From assembly GCA_964503275.1 (NCBI GenBank), contig CAZCZO010000006.1:87117-151116 (forward strand): a stretch of DNA of 64,000 nucleotides, written 5' to 3'. Shown here piece after piece: positions 55,195 to 63,263 of the stretch (position 1 is its first letter; each line of letters starts with the position of its first letter). Under the pieces are notes generated by a model, which did no database searches, was not told the origin of the DNA, and saw only the letters and a list, made by a program, of their open reading frames with translations. Source of the DNA: DASRAP01 sp964503275. GTDB lineage: Bacteria; Gemmatimonadota; Gemmatimonadetes; Gemmatimonadales; Gemmatimonadaceae. A program made the position numbers and the translations under genes.

Positions 55195-56288
55195 GCACGC
55201 CAGGATCCCGGTCCCCGTCCCTGCTGGATCTCACGCCTGACGAGGCCCGCGAGGTCCTGCGTGCGTTCGTCGAGGCGGAGGGAACGCCCCCGTACCGGGT
55301 CGAGCAGATCCACCGACGCCTGTGGCGACAACCCGTCGCGTCGTGGGAGGCCGCGCTCGAGCTCCCAACGGCGCTGCGCGCGCGCCTGACGGCCCTGCAT
55401 CCACTGCCGCGGCTGACCCTCCGCAGCGAGCAAGTGTCCACGGACGGGACACGCAAGTTCCTCTTCGCCCTCGCCGACGGCCAGACGATCGAGACGGTCG
55501 CCATTCCCGACGGCGAGCGCATGACCTTCTGCATCTCGTCCCAGGCGGGCTGTGCGCTGCGCTGTGCCTTCTGTGCGACGGGCACGATGGGGTTCGTGCG
55601 CAATCTGACCCCCTTCGAGATCGCCGGGCAGGTGCGCGAGCTCGCCTTGCTCCCTTCCCCCATCCTCCCGACGAACATCGTGTTCATGGGCATGGGGGAG
55701 CCCCTGCTGAATTGGCCATCGGTCAGTACGGCGCTCTCGATCCTCAACGCGCCCGACGGTTTGGGGATCGGTGCACGTCACATCACCATCTCGACGGTCG
55801 GGATCCTGCCCGGGATCCAGGCACTGCAAGCGCGACCCGAACAGTTCCGTCTCGCGCTGTCGATCCACGCACCCGACGAGGCGCTTCGTCGTGAGTTGAT
55901 GCCGGTCAACCTGAAGTACCCGCTCGCCGAGGTCATCGCGGCGGCGGCCGCGTTCGACCGGCGGGTCACGTTCGAGTATGTGATGCTCGGCGGCGTCAAC
56001 GATGCGATGTCGCACGCCGATGCGCTCGCCGAGCTGGCCCGTGCGTGTCGCGCCTTCGTGAATCTCATCCCACTGCACCCCGGTGGCGCCCTCGGGTTCA
56101 CCCCGTCGACCCCCGAGGCCATCGCCCGCTTCGCCCGGCGGCTCCGGGCCGCGGGAGTCGAGACCGCGGTGCGCAAGAGCCGCGGCAAGGACATCGCCGC
56201 CGCGTGCGGGCAGCTACGGGTAGAGAATCTGCGACGGCGCGCGAAAGGACCGACCGATCACGATCGTGAGGTCGAGATAGCGGGTTGA
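55191..56288 (+). CDS. rlmN: 23S rRNA/tRNA (adenine-C2)-methyltransferase RlmN
   Basis: A 365-aa radical-SAM methyltransferase acting on A2503 of 23S rRNA and A37 of tRNAs. The cluster motif is CALRCAFCATG. MGMGEPLLNW, ISTVGILPGI and the C-terminal AACGQL, where the resolving Cys is expected, are present. The conserved part ends at CGQL; a further tail of about 23 residues (RVENLRRRAKG...) lies in the region shared with the convergent LytR_C gene. The ATG overlaps the upstream stop. Confidence 0.95.
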   Translation: MSTPGSRSPSLLDLTPDEAREVLRAFVEAEGTPPYRVEQIHRRLWRQPVASWEAALELPTALRARLTALHPLPRLTLRSEQVSTDGTRKFLFALADGQTIETVAIPDGERMTFCISSQAGCALRCAFCATGTMGFVRNLTPFEIAGQVRELALLPSPILPTNIVFMGMGEPLLNWPSVSTALSILNAPDGLGIGARHITISTVGILPGIQALQARPEQFRLALSIHAPDEALRRELMPVNLKYPLAEVIAAAAAFDRRVTFEYVMLGGVNDAMSHADALAELARACRAFVNLIPLHPGGALGFTPSTPEAIARFARRLRAAGVETAVRKSRGKDIAAACGQLRVENLRRRAKGPTDHDREVEIAG

Positions 56289-56654
56289 GTCGGGGCTCGC
56301 GGCGATCGCGGCTCCTTGCATCGCGCGCGCGGCAGCCCCGGACCATGGCGTGTGTCCGGCGCGCTCCAGTACGATCGACGAGTCGCGCGCCGGGGCATCT
56401 CCGATCGCGACGACGTCGAACCCGCGATCACGGAGATATTGCGCGACCCGTCGGGCCAACCCGCGCTGGCCCGTCCCGTTGAGCAGCTCGACTTTGACGC
56501 GCACCGAATCGGGCACCAGCCGCATGGTGTCCGGATCCACCATCGGCACCGCCGCGGCCGGGGGTGACGGGCGCTCCCCCGAGCGTCGCACCCACCACGC
56601 GCCGGTGACGAGGAGGGCCACCGCCGCGAGTGCCGTCAGCAGATGCCGGATCAT
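56214..56654 (-). CDS. LytR C-terminal domain protein, membrane-anchored
   Basis: A 146-aa protein: an N-terminal membrane anchor (residues 4-22), a Pro/Ala linker, then a LytR_C domain (VKVELLNGTGQRGLARRVAQYLRDRGFDVV), which is often found in envelope proteins that bind cell-wall components. Its gene follows the YqeK-like hydrolase by an ATGA overlap, a pairing known in other phyla. The last 75 bp overlap the rlmN tail on the opposite strand. Confidence 0.87.
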   Translation of the reverse strand: MIRHLLTALAAVALLVTGAWWVRRSGERPSPPAAAVPMVDPDTMRLVPDSVRVKVELLNGTGQRGLARRVAQYLRDRGFDVVAIGDAPARDSSIVLERAGHTPWSGAAARAMQGAAIAASPDSTRYLDLTIVIGRSFRAPSQILYP

Positions 56655-57208
56655 CGGGAGTCGACCAGCGCCGCCGTCCGTGGATGCAGCGGCAGCCCCG
56701 CGTGGCGCGCGTGCGCGACCCGCCGCGCGAGGACCGCATCGAAGACCGCATCGGGCTCCCGGGCGAAGCGGGCGACCAGCGCCGCGCGCACTCCGTCGGG
56801 ATCCCCGCGCCCGGGCTCGAGGAAGTCCGCGCAATACAACGCGCGACCCACCGGCGCCCAATCGGCGGACCCGACCGTGTGCCAGCGGATCGCCTCGAGC
56901 ACGTGGGTGCGTGTCTCCCCTTCCTCCTCGAGCCGCTCTGCGGCCGCGGCGCCGTGCCACGCCTGCGGCGGCAGCCCGAGCGGCTCGCCGACCGCGCGCA
57001 TCGCCTCGAGGGGCGCGTCGCGGAGGGCGTCGTGCCATCGACCCGCGTCATGCCACGCGCTCGCCTCGTCCGCGGGCAGCTGCGCCTCGACGGCCCACGC
57101 ATCGAGCAATGCGGTGACGCGCTCGATATGGCGACGCCGGGCGCCTCGCACCACCGCCCAACCCGGGAGGTCCACGGGCGCGGTCGGCGCAGTCGCAGAT
57201 CTCGTCAT
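56651..57208 (-). CDS. HD-domain hydrolase, YqeK-like
   Basis: A 185-aa HD-superfamily protein. The metal-site residues appear as RHIERVT (His), WHDAGRWHDALRD (HD), AWHGAAAAE, and IRWHTVGSADW with the later Asp in YCADFLEPGR. YqeK enzymes hydrolyse diadenosine tetraphosphate. The match in motif order is good but the sequence is divergent. The ATG overlaps the stop of the receptor gene. The usual neighbours nadD and rsfS are absent. Confidence 0.75.
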   Translation of the reverse strand: MTRSATAPTAPVDLPGWAVVRGARRRHIERVTALLDAWAVEAQLPADEASAWHDAGRWHDALRDAPLEAMRAVGEPLGLPPQAWHGAAAAERLEEEGETRTHVLEAIRWHTVGSADWAPVGRALYCADFLEPGRGDPDGVRAALVARFAREPDAVFDAVLARRVAHARHAGLPLHPRTAALVDSR

Positions 57209-59286
57209 CGCACGTTCGTGAGGCGGTGCGCCAGCTCGCCAAGGACGGTCGCGACGGAGCGGAGGGCCCGCACCGCACCCTCCTGCTCCCGGAGGGCGGT
57301 GGCCTGTCCGGTCGCCGTCTCGACCAGTGCGGAGGTCGCAGCAGCGTTCGAGCGCGCGAGTTCCGCGATGCGGGCGATGCGTTCGCGCAGGCGCGCGACC
57401 TCATCCAACTGCCGACCCGCGACGGACGCGGTCCGGGATGCCGCGTCGGCACTGCGCGAGGTCGCGGACACGATGCGTTCGAGGGCGGCATGCGCGGTCT
57501 CCGAGAGCCCCTCGACATCCCGGACCAGCGAACGGCCACGCTCCATTTGCTCGGCGGCCGCCCGCCCCTGACCGGCGATCGCCGCGAGGATACGCGCCGT
57601 CGCCTCGACGGCTTCGCTGCTCTGTTCGGCCAACCGACGAAGCTCCACCGCGACCACCGCGAAGCCACGCCCATGCGCCCCCGCCCGTGCGGCCTCGACG
57701 GTCGCCGAGACCGCGAGGAGGTCGATCTGCCCCGCCATGCTCCGCAGGTGCTCGAGGACCGCGTCCGCGTGGCGGGTGGCCGTCGCGAGGTCGCCCACGG
57801 ATTGCGAACTCTCACCGACGAACCCCTTCGCGGCGACCAGCCGTTCCAACGCGGCCGCGATCGTCGCGCGGTGCGCCGTGGCGAGGCGCGATGCCTCGCC
57901 GCTGGCCGCCGCGGCCTCACCGCCATCGTGGACCATCCCCGCCATGGCATCGTGAAGCCCGGCACCCGCGTCCGCCGATCGCGTCGTCAACTCCGACTGC
58001 TCGCCCAGCGCCCGTGACAGCTCCGCGGCGGTGCGCGCCACGGACTCTCCACCTGCGCGCAGGACCCGTGCCGACTCACCCAGTGTCGCGAGCTCGGTCG
58101 TCACCTCGCGCACCGCCGCGCGCAATGGCATGCGCAGATCGTGGATGTGCAAGACCGTCGCGATCTGCCGTGCGACGCGGGTCACGAACATGCGGTCCTT
58201 GTCCCGGTACAGCCGCGGCTTCTCGTGGCGGACCTCAAGGATCCCCAGCACGCGGTCACCGAAGGTCAGGGGCGCGAGCATGACACTCCGCGCGTCGGGC
58301 CAGGCCCTCGCCCATCGCGGGTCGCGCGCCGCGTCGGGGACGACGAGTGGCGCGGCCGACGCCGCGACCTCATCACGCAACGCGCCGGCCGCGTCACTCG
58401 CGAGGAGCGGCGGTTGGACGATCCCGCGCCCATGCTCCCACACCAGCGCCGAGCGCGCGCCCGTCTCACGGTAGACGCGCAGGACCTGCCAGTCGATCAA
58501 GCGATACGCCAGCCCACCGATGCTGTCGAGTGCGTCGCCGAACGGAGCATCGGACGCGATGACCTGATCCATCGCGAGGATCACGTTCATCTCCTCGGAC
58601 GCGATGGTCTCCTGCAGGATCCGGTACAGCAACAGCCCGCCCACGACCACGGCGGCCGCCACGAAGGGCCAGCCCTCGCGCGACAGGAGGGCCAGCGTCA
58701 GCAGGATGACCGCCACCGCCAGACTCCCGGCCGCCCACGTGATGACCTCGAAGCGCAGGATCAGCGCACGCTCGGCGGCGAGCAGCTTGTCCCGGACGTA
58801 CAGCGAGAAGTACTGCAGCGCCCGCGAGACGACGAAGTGCGCGATCAGGAGCAGCACGACCGAGGGGATCAGGTCCTCGTTGAGCCGCCCGACGGTCGAT
58901 GCGTCCGTGGCGATGGCCGCTGCGGCGAAGGCGCCGAAGGCCACGAAGACCGCGAGCGCCTCGCGCCCCGCATTCAGCCATGCGAGTCGGAGCGATTTGC
59001 GCTGCGCGAGGTGATCCGTGAGGAGTACGCCAAGTGCCAGGCCCATGGCCGTCGGCATGACACCGCCGATCAAGATCCCCAGGACCACGAGCGGCCCGAG
59101 CAAGTGGACCGACGAATACTTGGTCAGCGGGATCTGCCACTGCCGCAGGGCCGCCGCCGCGCCGGCCACGACAGCGGTGGACACCGCCAGGTGCGGACCC
59201 GGCGGCAGGACCCACCAACCGACTACGAGCAGGAAGGAGCCGAGCGTCGCGACCGCGTGGGCCTGGAACGCCAGCGCCTTATTCAC
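57205..59286 (-). CDS. Membrane receptor with GAF and MCP-like signalling domains
   Basis: A 693-aa protein. About seven hydrophobic helices lie at residues 1-222, then a GAF-like domain (about 235-385; PLVVPDAARDPRWARA, VLGILEVRHEKP), then a long coiled-coil signalling domain (about 400-693). The MCP hairpin tip is at 519-545 (GQIDLLAVSATVEAARAG, GRGFAVVAVELRRLAEQS). The tip departs from the consensus at the QTN and ALN positions. The GTG at 59286 overlaps the trpA stop. No che genes are nearby. Confidence 0.82.
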   Translation of the reverse strand: MNKALAFQAHAVATLGSFLLVVGWWVLPPGPHLAVSTAVVAGAAAALRQWQIPLTKYSSVHLLGPLVVLGILIGGVMPTAMGLALGVLLTDHLAQRKSLRLAWLNAGREALAVFVAFGAFAAAAIATDASTVGRLNEDLIPSVVLLLIAHFVVSRALQYFSLYVRDKLLAAERALILRFEVITWAAGSLAVAVILLTLALLSREGWPFVAAAVVVGGLLLYRILQETIASEEMNVILAMDQVIASDAPFGDALDSIGGLAYRLIDWQVLRVYRETGARSALVWEHGRGIVQPPLLASDAAGALRDEVAASAAPLVVPDAARDPRWARAWPDARSVMLAPLTFGDRVLGILEVRHEKPRLYRDKDRMFVTRVARQIATVLHIHDLRMPLRAAVREVTTELATLGESARVLRAGGESVARTAAELSRALGEQSELTTRSADAGAGLHDAMAGMVHDGGEAAAASGEASRLATAHRATIAAALERLVAAKGFVGESSQSVGDLATATRHADAVLEHLRSMAGQIDLLAVSATVEAARAGAHGRGFAVVAVELRRLAEQSSEAVEATARILAAIAGQGRAAAEQMERGRSLVRDVEGLSETAHAALERIVSATSRSADAASRTASVAGRQLDEVARLRERIARIAELARSNAAATSALVETATGQATALREQEGAVRALRSVATVLGELAHRLTNVR

Positions 59287-60089
59287 CGGGCGTCGTCGAT
59301 GGCACGACGGAGCTCGGCCGTGAGCGCCGCCGCCGCGGCGGCGCCACCGTCGGCCACCGCCTGCACCAAGGCCGACCCGACGACCACACCGTCGGCGATG
59401 CGCGCCACGATGGCGGCATCCTCCGGGCGCGCGATGCCGAAGCCGACGGCGATGGGAAGGTCGCAGACGGCGCGAAGCCGGGCGACCGTGTCGGGCAACT
59501 CCGGCGGCAGGGTGTCGCGCATCCCGGTCACGCCGGTGCGCGAGATGAGATAGACGAATCCCCGCCCGTGCTTCGCGATCTCGTCCATGCGCTCGCTCGG
59601 CGTCGTCGGCGCCACGAGGCGGATGAAATCGAGCGGTCCGTCGCCCAGCCAGCGCTCACGATCGGGATCCGCGCCCACCGGAATGTCGGTCACCAGGATC
59701 CCGCGGAAGCCGACGGCGGCCGCCCGGTCGAGCGCATCGGGACCCGCCGCCATGATCGGATTCAGATAGCTGAACAGCACGAGCGGCACATCGACGTCCG
59801 CCGCCCGGACCGCGTCGAGCATCCGCTCGAAGGTCATGCCGCCCTCGAGCGCGACCTGCGAAGACCGTTGGATGACCGGCCCATCGGCGAGCGGGTCCGA
59901 GAACGGCACCCCGATCTCGATCACGTCCGCCCCGGCCTCGGCGACCGCACGCAACACCGCCGGGAACCGTGCGGCGTCGGGGAAGCCGGCCGTGAGATAC
60001 GCCACGAGCGCGGCACGCCCCTCGGCCGCGCAGGCGGCGAAGCGGCTCGCGATGTCGTTAGAGGAAGTAGTCACCGATGCGGATGCCAT
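59283..60089 (-). CDS. trpA: Tryptophan synthase alpha subunit
   Basis: Cleaves indole-3-glycerol phosphate to indole and glyceraldehyde 3-phosphate, passing indole to TrpB. About 268 aa from the ATG at 60089. Catalytic E58 and D69 lie in VIEIGVPFSDPLADGPVIQ, followed by LFSYLNPIM, FIRLVAPTT and VGFGIARPEDA. The start overlaps the HD-GYP gene by 32 bp; a GTG at 60074 would shorten this to 17 bp. It is separated from trpB by two signalling genes. Confidence 0.95.
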   Translation of the reverse strand: MASASVTTSSNDIASRFAACAAEGRAALVAYLTAGFPDAARFPAVLRAVAEAGADVIEIGVPFSDPLADGPVIQRSSQVALEGGMTFERMLDAVRAADVDVPLVLFSYLNPIMAAGPDALDRAAAVGFRGILVTDIPVGADPDRERWLGDGPLDFIRLVAPTTPSERMDEIAKHGRGFVYLISRTGVTGMRDTLPPELPDTVARLRAVCDLPIAVGFGIARPEDAAIVARIADGVVVGSALVQAVADGGAAAAAALTAELRRAIDDAR

Positions 60090-61527
60090 AGCGGTCAGGG
60101 TCTGCGGTCTTGATGATGGAGCGGCGGAACGCGCCGTCGGGCGTCTGCTCGGCGAGGTCGACCACCTCCCCCGGATGCAGCACATTGCCGAGGTCGTCGG
60201 AGATGACGCGCACGAGCGGACGCGACAGAAACTGATCGACCGGGTTCACGGCATGCACGATCGCGAGCTCGTAACTGTCCAGCACGACCAACGTCCCGAT
60301 CGGATAGATGCCGAGCAGGGCGACGAAGGCCTTGACCACCACCGGATCCATGCCGCGGCGCGGGTTGTCCCGCATCTCCTGCAGCACGGCCGCCGGTGAC
60401 ATGGGCTCCGACTGATACGCGCGCTGACTCGTCGCCGCATCGAACCCATCCGCGACCGCGACGATCTTGGAGAAGATCGACAAGCCGCGCGTGCGCAGCC
60501 CGCGGGGATAGCCCGTGAGATCGCGCTTCATGTGATGCTCGTAGGCGACGATCATGGCGCGGTACGGATGTTCCTGCTGATCCCGCAGCTGGAACAGGGC
60601 GAGCACGCCCTGCCACGGATGCTGCGTGAGCAGCCGCCATTCCGCGTCCGTCAACACATCCGACTTGTGCAGCAGCGCCAGCGGGATGCGCGACTTGCCG
60701 ATATCGTGGAACAGCGCGGCCAGTCCGAGGTCGTACAGCTGCAACCGCGTGAATCCCAAGCGGCGCCCCAACGCGACGGAGAAGATGCACACGTTCACGG
60801 AGTGGGTGAACGTGTAGTCGTCGTAATCGCGGATGGTCGTCAGCCCCATCAGCGAGGTCTCGTTGTTCAGGATCTGGTCGACCAAGCCCTGCACCACGCG
60901 CTTGATCTTGCCGATGTTCATCCCCTGCCCCATCCGCACCGAGTTCATGACATCGCGCGTCACCGCGACCCCCTGTGCGTAGGTCCGCTTGGCCGCCTCC
61001 TTCGCGGCATCGGCCTCGGGCGAATCGTCCGCATCCTCCGGCCGCACCAGCTCGATCGCGCTGACCTCGGCCTGCGCCAACCGCGTCAGGAGCTGATCGA
61101 ACCGGTCGTGCGGCGACCCCGTGGTGGCACTCTGGGAGAAGAACGAGAGCAACACCGTCCAGTCGCGGGCCGTCGGGGTCGTCGACCACCGCAGCGCCCC
61201 GATCCCGCAGGCGCGAAGCGCTCCCTGGAGCGCCGAGAACGCCGCGTAGTTGTCGAGGTCGAGCCGGAGCCGGGTTCCGTTGACGAAGAGGAACTCGCCC
61301 GACCGCCGGAGCTGCACCTCGGCGTCGGAGCGAATGATCGTCTCTGACAGCTCGCGCAGTTCACCGAGGGCGTTCTGGACGACGGCGTTCTCGATCGGGT
61401 AGAGCCGGATGGAACGCATGGCGCCCGCGAGTCCGCGGACGAGCGCCGTCCCCGAGACGCGGAGAAAGGCCTCGTCGGAGGTGCGACCGGTCTGCGGCCC
61501 TCCGGCCGCTGGGGTCTGCGGACTCAT
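60058..61527 (-). CDS. HD-GYP domain phosphodiesterase-like protein
   Basis: A 489-aa protein. An N-terminal domain (about 30-133: RLYPIENAVVQNAL, GEFLFVNGTRL, GIGALRW) is followed by an HD-GYP domain with H242 (THSVN), H274-D275 (FHDIGKSRIP), H303, H331-H332 and G339-Y-P341, D360 (VAVADGFDA). HD-GYP enzymes hydrolyse cyclic-di-GMP. Here the usual HHExxDGxGYP reads HHMKRDLTGYP, so activity is not certain. The ATG overlaps the HEAT-protein stop. Confidence 0.88.
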   Translation of the reverse strand: MSPQTPAAGGPQTGRTSDEAFLRVSGTALVRGLAGAMRSIRLYPIENAVVQNALGELRELSETIIRSDAEVQLRRSGEFLFVNGTRLRLDLDNYAAFSALQGALRACGIGALRWSTTPTARDWTVLLSFFSQSATTGSPHDRFDQLLTRLAQAEVSAIELVRPEDADDSPEADAAKEAAKRTYAQGVAVTRDVMNSVRMGQGMNIGKIKRVVQGLVDQILNNETSLMGLTTIRDYDDYTFTHSVNVCIFSVALGRRLGFTRLQLYDLGLAALFHDIGKSRIPLALLHKSDVLTDAEWRLLTQHPWQGVLALFQLRDQQEHPYRAMIVAYEHHMKRDLTGYPRGLRTRGLSIFSKIVAVADGFDAATSQRAYQSEPMSPAAVLQEMRDNPRRGMDPVVVKAFVALLGIYPIGTLVVLDSYELAIVHAVNPVDQFLSRPLVRVISDDLGNVLHPGEVVDLAEQTPDGAFRRSIIKTADPDRYGIRIGDYFL

Positions 61528-63263
61528 GCGCTCCCGCCTCGCAGCGCCTTGGTCACCGCACTCCGCACGACGGCGTCCTTCTCGGCCACCGCGCGCTCCA
61601 GCGATTCGCGCGCCTTCGGTGCGCCGATCTTGCCGAGCGCCAACGCGGCACACGCGCGGATCTCCGGGTCTTCACGACGCCCCATGAACCCACTGCGTCC
61701 GTTCAACAGCCCATCGAGGAACGGGACGCCCGCGTCACCGCAGAGAGCGCCGTAGGTCTCGAAGAAGGCCATGCGCTCACTGAGATCGGTCGCACGGATC
61801 TCCTTCGACCGGACGATCGCCTCCACACGGGGCAGCGCGGAGCGCTGTGCCCGCGCTCCGAGCGCGCGGACCGCGAGCACCCGCACATCGCGGTCCGAAT
61901 CCGCCAACGCGCGGTCCAACATCTGCAGTGACCCGGGCGAACCGATCTCGATCAACGCCTGGACCGCGACGAATCGGAGCTCGCGGTCCGCATCGGAGAG
62001 CATCTTCGCGAGCGGCGCGACCGCGGCGGCAGAGCGGAGCCCGCCGGCCCGGCGCATGGCCTCGATCGCCACCGCGCGTTCGGTGCTCCCGATCAGGCGG
62101 ATGAGCTCCGTCGTGTTCGCGCTCGCCAGTCGCTCCGCGGCGCCGGCCAGCAGCTCGCGGAGTCGCGCCTCGCGGACCGAGCCGATCGTCGCGAGCACGG
62201 TCCCGAGCGATGAGGGGTCGAGCTCGGCGAACAGCAGGGAAAGATCGTCCCCGGCAGGGAGATCACGTGAATCATCCAGCTGAGTGATCAACTGCCGCAA
62301 CGTCTCGGGAGCGCTGAGCCGCTGCCCCAGTGCCTCGAGTGCCGCCCGGGATTCCGGCGCCAGCTCACGCGCCCGCTCCACGACCACGCGGATCTCGCGG
62401 AGCAGGTACGCGACCGTGGTGAACTCCGACGCGGCCAAGAGATGCAACAGCAGCTGTGCCAGCAGCTCCGCCGCCTCGCGCCGCACCGCCGCGTCGGCCT
62501 GCAGCTCGAAGATGTCGAACAGCGCATCGACCACCACGCGCCGCCGGTCGCTGACGTACTCCGCCTCCAACTCCCGCTTGATGTATGCCGCCTCGGTGTC
62601 GTCGAGGAAGTACAGGGTCGAGTCGAAGTCGTCCATCGAGACGATGCCGGCCGGACGGGGGGCGGCCTCACCCGTGCCTTCGCCAGCGACCTCGTCCTCG
62701 ATCGCCTCGCGCACCGAGCCGGCGGCCGGGCCGCCACTCAGACGACCGGGGTCGTCCGCGGTACTCGGCAGGGCCACCCCATCATGCCCCGCGTCGACGA
62801 ACCGATACTCGAAGGCCGTGAGCTCCAGCTCCCAGAGCAGACTGACCAGGTCGAGATCGCCCGCCGACGCCCGACGGACTTGCGGGACCAGCTCGATGAA
62901 CTGCTCGATCTCGCGCGCCTCGACGCCCCGATGCCAGGTGATCTCGCGGATGCCGTCCTTGTAACACAACCACGGCAGGGAGTCCGTCGCTTTCTCGGGC
63001 TGTTGATGTACGACGCGGCCGAACCAGCGGAACTCTGAGGCGGTCACCTCGAGCGTGATCGCGCCGGTGTGGGTCCAGAGGGCCTCGAACGCGGCCCTGA
63101 GCAGTTCGATCGCCCGCAGGTAGGTGGGGTTGTTCTCCCGATACAGTTGGCGGGCCCGGACCGTCTTGTCGAGCTGGCGCAATACCTCCTCGACCGGCGT
63201 CACCGCGAACGGCGGCGCCTGCACGGCAGCCAGCTCCCCCCCGGAGACGGTCGGATTCGTCAT
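61524..63263 (-). CDS. HEAT-repeat protein
   Basis: A 579-aa protein. An N-terminal domain (about 30-130: ARQLYRENNPTYLRAIELLR, SEFRWFG, DGIREITW) resembles the N-terminus of the next gene. A low-complexity acidic linker follows (165-205), then an alpha-solenoid of HEAT repeats (about 360-575; ELIRLIGSTERAVAIEAMRRAG, DADRELRFVAVQALIEIG, DSDRDVRVLAVRALG). Probably a scaffold. The ATG at 63263 shares one base with the trpB stop; a GTG one codon upstream is also possible. Confidence 0.8.
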   Translation of the reverse strand: MTNPTVSGGELAAVQAPPFAVTPVEEVLRQLDKTVRARQLYRENNPTYLRAIELLRAAFEALWTHTGAITLEVTASEFRWFGRVVHQQPEKATDSLPWLCYKDGIREITWHRGVEAREIEQFIELVPQVRRASAGDLDLVSLLWELELTAFEYRFVDAGHDGVALPSTADDPGRLSGGPAAGSVREAIEDEVAGEGTGEAAPRPAGIVSMDDFDSTLYFLDDTEAAYIKRELEAEYVSDRRRVVVDALFDIFELQADAAVRREAAELLAQLLLHLLAASEFTTVAYLLREIRVVVERARELAPESRAALEALGQRLSAPETLRQLITQLDDSRDLPAGDDLSLLFAELDPSSLGTVLATIGSVREARLRELLAGAAERLASANTTELIRLIGSTERAVAIEAMRRAGGLRSAAAVAPLAKMLSDADRELRFVAVQALIEIGSPGSLQMLDRALADSDRDVRVLAVRALGARAQRSALPRVEAIVRSKEIRATDLSERMAFFETYGALCGDAGVPFLDGLLNGRSGFMGRREDPEIRACAALALGKIGAPKARESLERAVAEKDAVVRSAVTKALRGGSA

